From Brevibacillus sp. (GTDB taxonomy: Bacteria > Bacillota > Bacilli > Brevibacillales > Brevibacillaceae): a stretch of DNA of 64,000 nt. This document shows positions 18,726-26,973 of this stretch, one piece after another (within the stretch, counting starts at the first letter, position 1; each line of letters begins with the position of its first letter). The position numbers were made by a program, and so were the translations under genes. The notes beneath the pieces were generated by a model. That model was given only the letters and a program-made list of their open reading frames with translations. It did not search any database and was not told where the DNA came from. Location of the stretch: assembly GCA_017656235.1 (NCBI GenBank), contig JACDOF010000002.1, forward strand, positions 212,977 through 276,976, written 5' to 3'.

Positions 18726-18895
18726 ACGGAAATTTCAATACAAGAAAGCTGGATTACCTCTGGGGAGAAAGCCGCAAGCTGGATCTCATCATTAAGCAGG
18801 TAAAACCCAGCGACGTGACAGAGCCCTTTATTGCCGTAAAGGGGCAGCGCGTTGCTGGGTTTTCTTCATTTCTTACACCATAAGGGGGATTTGGC
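18726..18895 (+). promoter_or_regulatory. leader RNA with possible transcription attenuator
   Basis: The leader can form two exclusive structures. The terminator pairs AAACCCAGCGACG (18803-18815) with CGTTGCTGGGTTT (18850-18862), and an inner hairpin CCCTTTA (18824) with TAAAGGG (18837) extends it. The alternative pairs GCTGGATTACC (18748-18758) with GGTAAAACCCAGC (18799-18811), which uses up the left arm of the terminator. A second GCTGG lies at 18778. I could not match the leader to a known riboswitch or T-box class. A simpler reading is that the hairpin just terminates read-through from iolA. Confidence 0.45.
18803..18863 (+). terminator. Rho-independent terminator in leader of importer operon
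   Basis: A 13-base stem (one G-T pair), with an internal hairpin in its loop, is followed by TTTTCTTC. It lies downstream of iolA but also downstream of the predicted promoter at 18691. Confidence 0.75.
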
Positions 18896-20116
18896 ATGAA
18901 CAAGAAGTCATGGGGAGCCATGCTGCTGTCCGCTGCCATGGCCATCAGCCTGGCGGCCTGTGGAGGGACGGGCGGTTCGACCGGTTCCGGCAGCAGCGAA
19001 AATGTAAGCGCTTCATCAGCAGGCGGTGCCGGCGAGTGGAAGATCGGCGCCGTTCTGGAACTGACCGGCAAGGCATCGGTGTGGGGGATTCCCCAGCGCG
19101 ACGCCATACAGATGGCGGTAGAAGAGATAAATGCCAAAGGGGGCATCGGCGGGAAAAAACTGAATCTGATCGTCTATGACAACGAGTCCAACGAAACCAA
19201 CTCCCTGGTAGCGGCGAAAAAGCTGGTCAGCCAGGACGAGGTGCTGGCCGTGATCGGCGCGGGTACGACTCCCACGACGATGCCGCTCATCCCCTACATG
19301 ATGAAAGAAGAGGTGCCGCTCATCTCGGTCGGCTCGGGAGATGAAATCGTGCTGCCTGTAGAAGACCGCAAGTGGGTGTTTAAGACACCAAGCAATAATG
19401 CGGACATCTCCACCAGCATCGTCCAGTTTCTCAAGCGTCAGGGCAAGTCCAAAGTGGCCTTTATCTCCGTCAACAACGCATACGGAGACAGCGGCAAAAA
19501 GACGTTTGAGATGATTGCCAAGGCCAACGGCATTGAGATTGTTGCGGCAGAAAAATTTGGCGCAGCAGACAAGGACATGAAGCCGCAGCTTACCCGCATC
19601 AAGAGTTTGAATCCGGAAGCGGTCATCGTCTGGGCGATTCCGCCTGCAGCATCCATCGTCAACCGCAACTTCTGGGAGCTGAAGATGGACAGCATGCTGA
19701 TTTACAGCGCCGGGGCCGGAGCCAACGCCTTTATCGAACTGGCCGGCGAAGCGGCGGAAGGCACCTACATCGCCTCCGGCAAAGTGTGGGTAGCCGATCA
19801 GCTTCCGGACAGCGATCCGCAAAAGCAGATTCTCATGGATTACGTCAAGGCGTACGAAGAAAAGTACAAAACACAGCCCAGTCCTATTGACGGCATGGCC
19901 TACGATGCCGCGCTGCTGCTGGCAGAAGCGATCGGGCAGGCGGCAGAAAAGGGAGACGTGACACGGGCGGCGATTCGCGACGGACTGGAAAACGTAAAGA
20001 ACCTGGTGGGGTTGACCGGTATTTTCAACACTTCGCCGGATAATCACCAAGGGTTGAAAGCGGATGACGTCGTCATGCTTCAGGTTAAAGACGGAAAATG
20101 GGTGTTGGCTCAATGA
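18896..20116 (+). CDS. branched-chain amino acid-type ABC transporter substrate-binding lipoprotein
   Basis: The 406-residue protein is a LivJ/LivK-type (Peripla_BP_6) binding lipoprotein. It starts with a signal peptide and lipobox SLAACGG (Cys near residue 22), then a Gly/Ser linker and EWKIGAVLELTGKASVWG. Family blocks include AVEEINAKGGIGGKKL, VIGAGTTPTTMPLIP and SIVQFLKRQGKSKVAFI. These proteins bind branched-chain amino acids, but also aromatic acids, amides or urea, so the ligand is open. ATG 18896 follows AAGGGGGATTTGGC. Its stop overlaps the ATG of the first permease gene (ATGA). Confidence 0.9.
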   Translation: MNKKSWGAMLLSAAMAISLAACGGTGGSTGSGSSENVSASSAGGAGEWKIGAVLELTGKASVWGIPQRDAIQMAVEEINAKGGIGGKKLNLIVYDNESNETNSLVAAKKLVSQDEVLAVIGAGTTPTTMPLIPYMMKEEVPLISVGSGDEIVLPVEDRKWVFKTPSNNADISTSIVQFLKRQGKSKVAFISVNNAYGDSGKKTFEMIAKANGIEIVAAEKFGAADKDMKPQLTRIKSLNPEAVIVWAIPPAASIVNRNFWELKMDSMLIYSAGAGANAFIELAGEAAEGTYIASGKVWVADQLPDSDPQKQILMDYVKAYEEKYKTQPSPIDGMAYDAALLLAEAIGQAAEKGDVTRAAIRDGLENVKNLVGLTGIFNTSPDNHQGLKADDVVMLQVKDGKWVLAQ

Positions 20117-21000
20117 TCGACCTTTCCTTTACGGACGTGATGCAGCTTCTCTTCTCGGGAATTGCCGTCGGGGGTATTTACGCCCTGATCAGCGTGGGCT
20201 TTGTCACCATTTACAATGTCAACGGAGTGATCAACTTCGCTCAGGGCGAGTTTGTGATGATCGCCGGGATGGTTGGGGCGACGCTGGCTTCCACCGGGAT
20301 GCCGCTGTGGCTGGTTTGTCTGGCTGCTGTCCTCGCTTCCACCCTGACAGGTGCGCTGATGCAGCGGTTTATCCTGCATCCGGCCCGCCATTCCACGGAA
20401 GTGGTGCTGATCATTATTACGATTGGCGTTTCCATCACGTTGCGAGGCATCGCGCTGCTGATATGGGGCAGCAATCCGCGGACGCTTCCTGCCTTTTTCG
20501 AGGGAGAACCGCTCTCCCTGTTGGGAGCGGCGATCCCCCGGCAGGACATCGTCGTGGTCGTGATCGCCTTTGTTTGCATGGTGGCGTTGTTCTGGTTTTT
20601 TGAACGCACATATACGGGCACCGCGCTCAGGGCATGCATGATTAACAAGCAGGTCAGCAGACTGATGGGGATCTCCCCGGAACGCATGGCGCTGATGAGT
20701 CTGATGCTGGGAGCCTGTCTGGCAGGAGTGGTTGGCGTGGTGGTGACGCCGATTTCTCTGGCGACACCGGAAATGGGGCTGATGATCGGCCTGAAGGGAT
20801 TTGTCGCCGCCACCCTGGGCGGGTTGACCAGCATCCCAGGCGCCGTGTTGGGCGGACTTCTTCTCGGCGTTCTGGAGTCGCTCGGCGCCGGTCTGGTCTC
20901 CTCCGGCTACAAGGATGCGATTGCCTTCTTCCTCCTGATTCTGCTGCTCGTGCTGAGACCAAACGGCATCCTGGGCGGACGCAGCGCAAAACGGGTATAG
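20113..21000 (+). CDS. LivH-type ABC transporter permease
   Basis: The 295-residue inner-membrane permease is of the LivH branch (BPD_transp_2). It has about eight hydrophobic segments, SVGFVTIYNVNGVINFAQGEFVMIAG near the N-terminus and the conserved cytoplasmic loop TALRACMINKQVSRLMGISPERM with the EAA-like contact to the ATPase, then GFVAATLGGLTSIPGAVLGG. The start at 20113 overlaps the stop of the binding protein gene. An in-frame ATG at 20098 would add five residues but lies inside that gene. Confidence 0.92.
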   Translation: MIDLSFTDVMQLLFSGIAVGGIYALISVGFVTIYNVNGVINFAQGEFVMIAGMVGATLASTGMPLWLVCLAAVLASTLTGALMQRFILHPARHSTEVVLIIITIGVSITLRGIALLIWGSNPRTLPAFFEGEPLSLLGAAIPRQDIVVVVIAFVCMVALFWFFERTYTGTALRACMINKQVSRLMGISPERMALMSLMLGACLAGVVGVVVTPISLATPEMGLMIGLKGFVAATLGGLTSIPGAVLGGLLLGVLESLGAGLVSSGYKDAIAFFLLILLLVLRPNGILGGRSAKRV

Positions 21001-21007
21001 GGGGTGA

Positions 21008-22036
21008 ATGGAATACATGGAAAAACAGTTGGAGGCTGCTGTTCACTCCAGAAAGACTGCCATTCCCCGGCACTGGCCGCTGCTGCTGGTCCTTGCCCTC
21101 CTGCTGCTGGGTGTACCGCTGTTCACCGGTTCCTACGTCACAGGCTTGTTCGTGCTGATGGGCATTTACGTGATTGCCGCAACCGGGATGACCCTGATCA
21201 TGGGGTATGGCGGCATCGTAACCCTGTGCCAGGCGGCCTTTTGGGGAATGGGTGCCTATACATCAGGCATCCTCACCGCTTCGTACGATGTCTCCCCACT
21301 GGCCGCACTGCTGGCAGGGATCGTCCTCACCGGCGGTGTGGCGGCACTGCTTGGCTTGATCACCCTGAATCTGCACGGCCATTTGCTTTCCCTGGCCACC
21401 TTGGGGTTTGGGATTGTCGTAAACATCTTTTTGCTCGAAGAGTCAGAACTGACCGGTGGACCCTCCGGACTGGTTGGCATTCCGGAGTTCAATCTGTTCG
21501 GCCTTACGCTTGCATCCGACAAGCAATGGTTTTATCTGGTCTGGTTGGCGGCCTTTTTGGTTATCCTCTTGGTGCGCAATCTGGTCAACTCCTCCTGGGG
21601 CCGCACATTGAAAGCCGTGCACGCCAGTGCGGCGGCGGCGGAAGCGATGGGGGTACACGTTGGCCGCTACCGCTGGCAGGCGTTTATCATCAGCGCCGTG
21701 CTGGCTTCGTTGAGCGGTTCTCTTTACGCTCATTACATGACCTTTATCAGCCCGGAACTGTTCAGCTTTGAACAGTCCATCAGGTACGTGCTGATGGCCG
21801 TTGTCGGCGGGCTTGCTTCCGTATGGGGCGGTCTGATCGGGGTGATTGTCGTAACCGTATTGACCGAGTTGTTGCGGGAAGTGATTCCGCTGCTGCTGTC
21901 AGAGTCGTCGGCGGGAGCGGCCGAGACGATCTTCTTCGGCGGCCTGTTGGTTGTCATGATGATCTTCATGCCGCAGGGTATGGCCGGGGGATTGAACAAA
22001 CTGTGGGACAGGATCAAGGACGGGAGGAACGCGTGA
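21008..22036 (+). CDS. LivM-type ABC transporter permease
   Basis: The 342-residue protein is the second permease of the importer, LivM branch. After a polar N-terminal tail of about 25 residues it has roughly nine hydrophobic segments, with MGYGGIVTLCQAAFWGMGAYTSG near residue 60, the NLHGHLLSLATLGFG block, and the loop TLKAVHASAAAAEAMGVHVGRYRWQAF. GLASVWGGLIG follows. ATG 21008 lies behind GGGGGTGA; another ATG at 21017 is possible. Its TGA overlaps the ATG of the ATPase gene (TGATG), so all four importer genes are translationally coupled. Confidence 0.92.
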   Translation: MEYMEKQLEAAVHSRKTAIPRHWPLLLVLALLLLGVPLFTGSYVTGLFVLMGIYVIAATGMTLIMGYGGIVTLCQAAFWGMGAYTSGILTASYDVSPLAALLAGIVLTGGVAALLGLITLNLHGHLLSLATLGFGIVVNIFLLEESELTGGPSGLVGIPEFNLFGLTLASDKQWFYLVWLAAFLVILLVRNLVNSSWGRTLKAVHASAAAAEAMGVHVGRYRWQAFIISAVLASLSGSLYAHYMTFISPELFSFEQSIRYVLMAVVGGLASVWGGLIGVIVVTVLTELLREVIPLLLSESSAGAAETIFFGGLLVVMMIFMPQGMAGGLNKLWDRIKDGRNA

Positions 22037-23586
22037 TGAGCAGGCAGGTGATGCTCTCTTTTGAAGGAGTGAACAAGTCGTTTGGCGGAGTGACAGCGGT
22101 GGCCAACTCCACATTTGAGGTGCCGGCGGGGGCGATCGTCGCGTTGATTGGTCCCAACGGAGCCGGCAAAACGTCAACCTTTAACTGCATCACCGGGATG
22201 TACACGCCGGACAGCGGACGGATTCTGTTCAACGGACAGCCGATCCATCACCTGAAGCCGCACGAAATCGCCCGCTGCGGCCTCTCCCGCACCTTTCAGA
22301 ACCTGCAGGTGTTCCACAACCTGACCGTACTGGAAAACGTCCTGGTGGCCTGCCGCGCGACACGGCAAGCGGGACTGCTTCCAGCGATGCTTCGCCTGCC
22401 GCGCATCCGCCAGCAGGAGCAGGAGGCTGAGAGATTGGCGCTGAAGCTGCTTGGGGACGTCGGATTGGCTCACAAGGCAGAGAGCTCTGCCAAGGATCTG
22501 TCGTTTGGCGAGCAGCGCTTGCTGGAGGTGGCCCGGGCACTGGCCGTGGAACCGAAGCTGCTTCTGCTGGATGAACCGATGTCCGGTCTAAGCAGGGAAG
22601 AGGTGGCAGCGATGGTGAAGCTGCTGAAGCGGCTGCGTGCGGATGGATTGACCATCCTGCTGATTGAGCATGACGTGTCGACTGTGATGGAAGTGGCGGA
22701 TCAGATCGTGGTCCTGGAGTTTGGTACGCCGATTGCCGTGGGGACACCGGAAGAGATCCGAACCAATCCACGTGTGATCGAAGCCTATCTGGGGCAGGAA
22801 AACCAGGAGTGGACACCTCTTTTAGGAGGAAAAAGAAATACGTCAGAGGAAACAGTCCTCACGGTTCGCAACCTGGACGCGTACCGCGGCAGCATCCACG
22901 TGCTCCGCGACGTTTCACTCGAAGTGCGAAAAAATGAACTGGTGACCATTATCGGTGCCAACGGAGCGGGAAAGTCGACACTCCTGGCGGCCATTTCCGG
23001 CCTGATTCCGGCAGCGGCGGGACAGGTGATCGTCCACGGTCAGGAGGTACAGGGCAAAACGGCGGAGCAGCTGGCTTCCATAGGCATCAACCACGTGCCG
23101 GAGCGGCGCGGGATGTTTCCGGAGTTGACCGTTGAACAAAGTTTGCTGTTGGGAGCGTACACCCGGCGTAAAGGAACCAAGGCCGGGGAAACTGGCGCAG
23201 AGGCGGTTCAGGAAGACCTGGAGAGAATGTACACGCTGTTTCCCAGGTTGAGGGAAAGGAAAAAGCAGCTTGCCGGCACGCTGAGCGGCGGAGAGCAGCA
23301 GATGCTGGCGATCGCCAGAGGATTGATGGCCAGGCCGCAGCTGCTGATGCTCGACGAACCTTCACTTGGTCTGGCGCCGCTGATCGTCGCCGAAATCTTT
23401 GAAAAGCTGTGCGAATTGAAAGAACAGGGGATGACAATCCTGCTGGTGGAACAGAATGCCCGGGCCGCGCTGCGCATCGCCGACCGGGTCTACACACTGG
23501 AGCGTGGAACGATCCAGTTCAGCGGAACACCGGAGGAACTGCTGGCTGATGCCCGGCTAAACCAGACCTTTTTGGCCGGACACTAG
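22036..23586 (+). CDS. fused LivG-LivF-type ABC transporter ATPase
   Basis: The 516-residue protein combines two ATPases that are normally separate. Residues 1-250 are LivG-like: Walker A GPNGAGKTS, the LivG-specific SRTFQNLQVFHNLTVLENV, signature LSFGEQRLLEVARAL and Walker B LLLLDEPMSGL. After a short linker (about 250-275), residues 276-516 are LivF-like: Walker A GANGAGKST, the LivF-specific VPERRGMFPELTVEQSL, signature LSGGEQQMLAIARGL and Walker B LLMLDEPSLGLAP. The ATG at 22036 is eight bases behind GGGAGG; a GTG one codon upstream is possible. Both halves keep all motifs, so both sites should hydrolyse ATP. Confidence 0.93.
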   Translation: MSRQVMLSFEGVNKSFGGVTAVANSTFEVPAGAIVALIGPNGAGKTSTFNCITGMYTPDSGRILFNGQPIHHLKPHEIARCGLSRTFQNLQVFHNLTVLENVLVACRATRQAGLLPAMLRLPRIRQQEQEAERLALKLLGDVGLAHKAESSAKDLSFGEQRLLEVARALAVEPKLLLLDEPMSGLSREEVAAMVKLLKRLRADGLTILLIEHDVSTVMEVADQIVVLEFGTPIAVGTPEEIRTNPRVIEAYLGQENQEWTPLLGGKRNTSEETVLTVRNLDAYRGSIHVLRDVSLEVRKNELVTIIGANGAGKSTLLAAISGLIPAAAGQVIVHGQEVQGKTAEQLASIGINHVPERRGMFPELTVEQSLLLGAYTRRKGTKAGETGAEAVQEDLERMYTLFPRLRERKKQLAGTLSGGEQQMLAIARGLMARPQLLMLDEPSLGLAPLIVAEIFEKLCELKEQGMTILLVEQNARAALRIADRVYTLERGTIQFSGTPEELLADARLNQTFLAGH

Positions 23587-23644
23587 GCTCTTCCCTGTCC
23601 AATCGGTCGGGCCTGCCAGATGAAAACGTGATGGGGGTGATAAG

Positions 23645-23971
23645 ATGGTGGACTACGCCGGGAGAAATACGGTACTGGCCGCAGGCTTTGCCCAGGTTCC
23701 CAAAGGGACGACCTTGTATGAACTCTATACCCTGGTTGGTTGTGTGCTGATCATTGATGTGGACGATGACGTGATTGTGGACGCCTCATTTACCTTCGTG
23801 ATGGAAAAGACAAGTGATTACCTCGCTCACCTGCTGCGCGGCAAAAGCATCGCCAACGGGGTGGGGGAAATCACCAAACTGATTCAGGAACGCTTTTTGG
23901 CTCCCGGGCAGGGAGCGGTGCTGCAGTCGATTCGCGCCGCAATCGACCGCTACCATGAAATGAGAAAATAG
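23645..23971 (+). CDS. DUF3870 domain protein
   Basis: The 108-residue soluble protein matches my recollection of the DUF3870 family: an N-terminal AGFAQVPKGTTLYELYTLVG, then IDVDDDVIVDASFTFV with an acidic cluster, LLRGKSIANGVGEI and a helical C-terminus. Function is not known. ATG 23645 follows GGGGGTGATAAG, 58 bases after the importer ATPase gene, so it is probably in the same transcription unit. The link to an amino-acid-type importer and a flavin oxidoreductase suggests a role in handling the imported compound, but this is only contextual. Confidence 0.7.
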   Translation: MVDYAGRNTVLAAGFAQVPKGTTLYELYTLVGCVLIIDVDDDVIVDASFTFVMEKTSDYLAHLLRGKSIANGVGEITKLIQERFLAPGQGAVLQSIRAAIDRYHEMRK

Positions 23972-24035
23972 CGCTACAACCAGGCTGCCTATTTACGGGG
24001 ATGAGGTGCAAAAGCCAATTCTCATTAGCAAATAC

Positions 24036-24103
24036 GGCCGGCTGAAAAGGAGCGGAAGGGGGCAAAACCAACCGTGTCTCGCTCCGGTTTCGGCTGGCCT
24101 TTT
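24036..24103 (+). terminator. probable terminator between DUF3870 gene and oxidoreductase gene
   Basis: GGCCGGCTG (24036-24044) pairs with CGGCTGGCC (24091-24099) using two G-T pairs, the stem continues with AAAAGGAGCG against CGCTCCGGTTT, and TTTTC follows. Confidence 0.6.
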
Positions 24104-24148
24104 CATTCTACATTCCAGCTTGAAAACAGGATGAAGGAGGAACTGATC

Positions 24149-25162
24149 ATGAAGTTTGGTCTGTTTACGGTGTTTGACAACTACGCAAACGAACTTCCCC
24201 GTTCTGCGGAGGCGTTTGTCGACCAGGTTCTGGAACAAACCGTGCTCGCCGAGGAATATGGGTATGATGCCGTGTGGTATGCGGAACACCACTTTCATGA
24301 ATACGGCGTTTTAACCTCGCCGCACATGCTGATTGCCGCCGCCGCCGGCATGACCAGGCGCATCCGGCTGGGGGTGTCGGTTGTGGTGCTGCCGTTTCAC
24401 GATCCGGTTCGCGTGGCGGAGGATTACGCGCTGGCCGATTACCTCAGCGGCGGCCGCTTAAACATGGGCCTGGGCAGCGGCTATCTGCCGCATGAGTTTG
24501 GCGGGTTCAACATTGATCCAGCCCTCAAGCCGTTCATGTTCAACGAAAAGTTTGAAGTCCTGAAGCGGCTTTGGGCGGGAGAACGGTTCACCTTTAAGGG
24601 GGAATATCATCAGTACGGCGACATCTCGCTGGAAGTGCTGCCCACGCAAAAACCGGTGCCAACCTGGATTGCGGCACTCCGTCCGCAAGGGGTGGAATAC
24701 GTGGCCAAAATGGGGCAGCCGATAATGGGCGTAGCCTACGTCAGCAGCAATTCGGTCGGCGAACTGAAGTCGATTCTCGATCAGTACAAGCAGGTCAGCG
24801 CCGCTTCCGGATTTGAACCGGCGAAGATGGAGATACCGATTGCCCTGCACGTCCACGTCGCCGAGACGACCCAGCAAGCGAGAGAGAATGCCTACGAGCC
24901 GCTCAACCGCTATCTGCGCACCCGTTTGTACGGAAAAGGAGCGGTATTCGAAGACCTGGCCCAGCGGGAGCAGTTGATTGTCGGCTCCCCAGAGGACTGC
25001 ATCGCCCAGATCAAACGATACCAGGAAGCCGGGGTGAACCATTTAATGTGTTTGATGAACTTTGGCGGAATGGAGCATGACAAGGTGAAGGCTTCCATGA
25101 AACTGTTTGCCGAGGAAGTGATCCCCGCCTTTCGCCCGAAAGAGTCGGCACAACCCGCATGA
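24149..25162 (+). CDS. LLM-class (luciferase-like) flavin-dependent oxidoreductase
   Basis: The 337-residue protein is a bacterial luciferase-like TIM-barrel monooxygenase or reductase using FMNH2 or F420-like flavin. It has MKFGLFTVFDNYAN at the start, AEEYGYDAVWYAEHHFHEYG with the conserved His pair, IRLGVSVVVLPFHDPVRVAED and the GRLNMGLGSGYLPHEF nucleotide loop. The C-terminal VGSPEDCIAQIKRYQEAGVNHLM is also conserved. ATG 24149 is eight bases behind GGAGG. A terminator-like stem separates it from the DUF3870 gene, but both follow the importer on the same strand. The substrate is unknown. Confidence 0.88.
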   Translation: MKFGLFTVFDNYANELPRSAEAFVDQVLEQTVLAEEYGYDAVWYAEHHFHEYGVLTSPHMLIAAAAGMTRRIRLGVSVVVLPFHDPVRVAEDYALADYLSGGRLNMGLGSGYLPHEFGGFNIDPALKPFMFNEKFEVLKRLWAGERFTFKGEYHQYGDISLEVLPTQKPVPTWIAALRPQGVEYVAKMGQPIMGVAYVSSNSVGELKSILDQYKQVSAASGFEPAKMEIPIALHVHVAETTQQARENAYEPLNRYLRTRLYGKGAVFEDLAQREQLIVGSPEDCIAQIKRYQEAGVNHLMCLMNFGGMEHDKVKASMKLFAEEVIPAFRPKESAQPA

Positions 25163-25179
25163 CGGTGAAAGCCCGTTTC

Positions 25180-25224
25180 ACGATGCCGCCTGGCGCCAAC
25201 GCTGCCGGGCGGCATCGTTTTTTT
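25180..25224 (+). terminator. Rho-independent terminator after LLM oxidoreductase gene
   Basis: ACGATGCCGCC (25180-25190) pairs perfectly with GGCGGCATCGT (25208-25218), followed by TTTTTT. Confidence 0.92.
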
Positions 25225-25239
25225 GCCTGTCTTTTGTCG

Positions 25240-25268
25240 TTGAACTAACCGGTAAGGTGTGTTACATT
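25240..25268 (+). promoter_or_regulatory. sigma-A-type promoter of the dynamin pair
   Basis: TTGAAC (25240-25245) and TACATT (25263-25268) are separated by 17 bases, about 65 bases before the first dynamin gene. Confidence 0.6.
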
Positions 25269-25331
25269 CGGCATGGTGAAGTAGAAAGAGCAGAGCAGGT
25301 AGCAGAGTAGGGAGATGGAGATGATCAACGC

Positions 25332-26972
25332 GTGAACGGGAAGCAAGTGGTGGAAAGAGAACGGTTTGCTGAGCTGGCCGACCGCGTCGGACGCGCTGCC
25401 GGGCTGGCGGCGGCGGCCGGTGACGAAGGAACGGCCGCGAAGCTGAAGCAATTGGCTGAGAAAGCGGGTCAGGGTGAGCTGGTGATTGCCTTTTGCGGCC
25501 ATTTTTCTGCCGGTAAGTCGACCATGATCAACACGCTGCTTGGCAGAGATCTGCTGCCGTCCAATCCGATTCCGACCAGCGCCAATGTAGTCAAAATCCG
25601 CGGCGGGGAAGCGGCCGCCCGGGTTTATACCCGGCAGAGCGGCGTGCTTGCCTTTGACCCTGATACCCAGCTAGAAGAACTGAAACGGTATGCGGTTGAC
25701 GGGGATACCGTGGAATGGGTGGAAATCTCCTGTCCGGACTTGTTTCTTGGCGACAAGGCCGCTCTTCTGGACACGCCGGGCATCGATTCGACCGATGCCG
25801 CCCACAAAATCGCCACCGAATCGGCGCTTCACCTGGCTGATGCGGTCGTCTACATGATGGATTACAATCACGTGCAGGCAGAGGAGAACTTTCAGTTTAC
25901 CAAGACCCTGAAAGATCGGGGCAAGCCTGTCTTTCTGGTGATAAACATGATTGACAAGCATGTCGATTTTGAGCTTGATTTCGAGGAGTACAAGGAAAGT
26001 GTCGAGGAGGCCTTTGAGAACTGGAATATCGCACCCGACGGCGTCTTTTACACCTCGTTGGCTGAACCGGATCATCCGGAGAATCAGTACGATCTCTTTC
26101 GCTGCCAGTTGATGGAACTGCTTGCACGGCGGGAGGATCTGGTCAGCAGCAGTGTGTTCCAGTCGGCGCTCCACCTTGTTGACGAGCATCGCCGTTTCCT
26201 GAGCAGTCAGCACGCCGAACAGCGGAGCACCCTGGAGAGGGAGCTGGAGGCGGCAGCGGCAGAGGAAGATGACTGCGCCACCAGCAGGGAGCAGGTGGAG
26301 GCTGCCTGTGAACAGGCGGAGCAGCAGCTTGCCGCGCTGGAAGCCACCCTGGAGAGGGCGTTTGGTGAGATGCAAACGGAGCTGAACAAACTGCTGGCCA
26401 ACGCCCGACTTACCTACTACAGCACCAATGAAGCGGCAGAGCGCTATTTGGAGAGCCGCCGTCCCGACTTCAAAGTAGGCCTGTTTTTTGCGGCGAAAAA
26501 GACGGAAGAAGAACGCACCGCGCGGATGGAAGCGCTCTTGGCCGATTTCCGGGACAAAGTGGAGGCCAATCTCGATCGGCACTTCAAGCAGCTGCTGGCA
26601 AAACTGCCGGAGGCGTACGGCATTCATGACGACGCGTATCATGCCGCCGTTCATGCGGTACAGGTTGAAGTGACGGCAGATTTCCTCGCTGACCGGGTAA
26701 AACCGGGAGCAGGCTCACGGGAGTACGTGCTCAACTACTGTCAGGACATCTCGGACGGGATCAAGGCGGAGTACCGCCGGATCGGCCTGACGCTGATCGA
26801 GCAGGTGTCGTCCATGTTGAGAGAGCGGGCTGAGACAGAGCGGAGCCGCCTTGCTGCCCGGATCAACCGGCTGCGCAAGCTGAAATCGGTCCACGAAGCG
26901 CTGGACCGGCTCGCCGCCGAGGAAGCGGCGGCCGCTGAACATTTGCGGTCGATCTTGCAAGAGGGAGCGTAA
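25332..26972 (+). CDS. dynamin-like GTPase, DynA D1-like
   Basis: The 546-residue protein has an N-terminal dynamin GTPase domain and a long helical stalk. G1 is GHFSAGKST (near residue 56), G2 lies in PIPTSANVV, G3 is DTPGID, and the G4 region is INMID. The C-terminal 300 residues are rich in Glu, Ala and Leu, with coiled-coil character from about 290 to 370. Bacterial dynamins of this type bind membranes, and in Bacillus subtilis DynA tethers and fuses membranes and helps survive membrane stress and phage. Here it corresponds to the D1 half of DynA. The start is GTG 25332 behind a weak GGAGATGATCAACGC. It ends one base before the partner gene begins. Confidence 0.88.
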   Translation: MNGKQVVERERFAELADRVGRAAGLAAAAGDEGTAAKLKQLAEKAGQGELVIAFCGHFSAGKSTMINTLLGRDLLPSNPIPTSANVVKIRGGEAAARVYTRQSGVLAFDPDTQLEELKRYAVDGDTVEWVEISCPDLFLGDKAALLDTPGIDSTDAAHKIATESALHLADAVVYMMDYNHVQAEENFQFTKTLKDRGKPVFLVINMIDKHVDFELDFEEYKESVEEAFENWNIAPDGVFYTSLAEPDHPENQYDLFRCQLMELLARREDLVSSSVFQSALHLVDEHRRFLSSQHAEQRSTLERELEAAAAEEDDCATSREQVEAACEQAEQQLAALEATLERAFGEMQTELNKLLANARLTYYSTNEAAERYLESRRPDFKVGLFFAAKKTEEERTARMEALLADFRDKVEANLDRHFKQLLAKLPEAYGIHDDAYHAAVHAVQVEVTADFLADRVKPGAGSREYVLNYCQDISDGIKAEYRRIGLTLIEQVSSMLRERAETERSRLAARINRLRKLKSVHEALDRLAAEEAAAAEHLRSILQEGA

Positions 26973-26973
26973 C

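Noticed and set aside
18726..18895. T-box or known amino-acid riboswitch before the Liv-type operon
   Set aside because: The T-box core AGGGTGGNACCGCG is absent and no known aptamer motif was recognised, so it is reported only as an unclassified attenuator.
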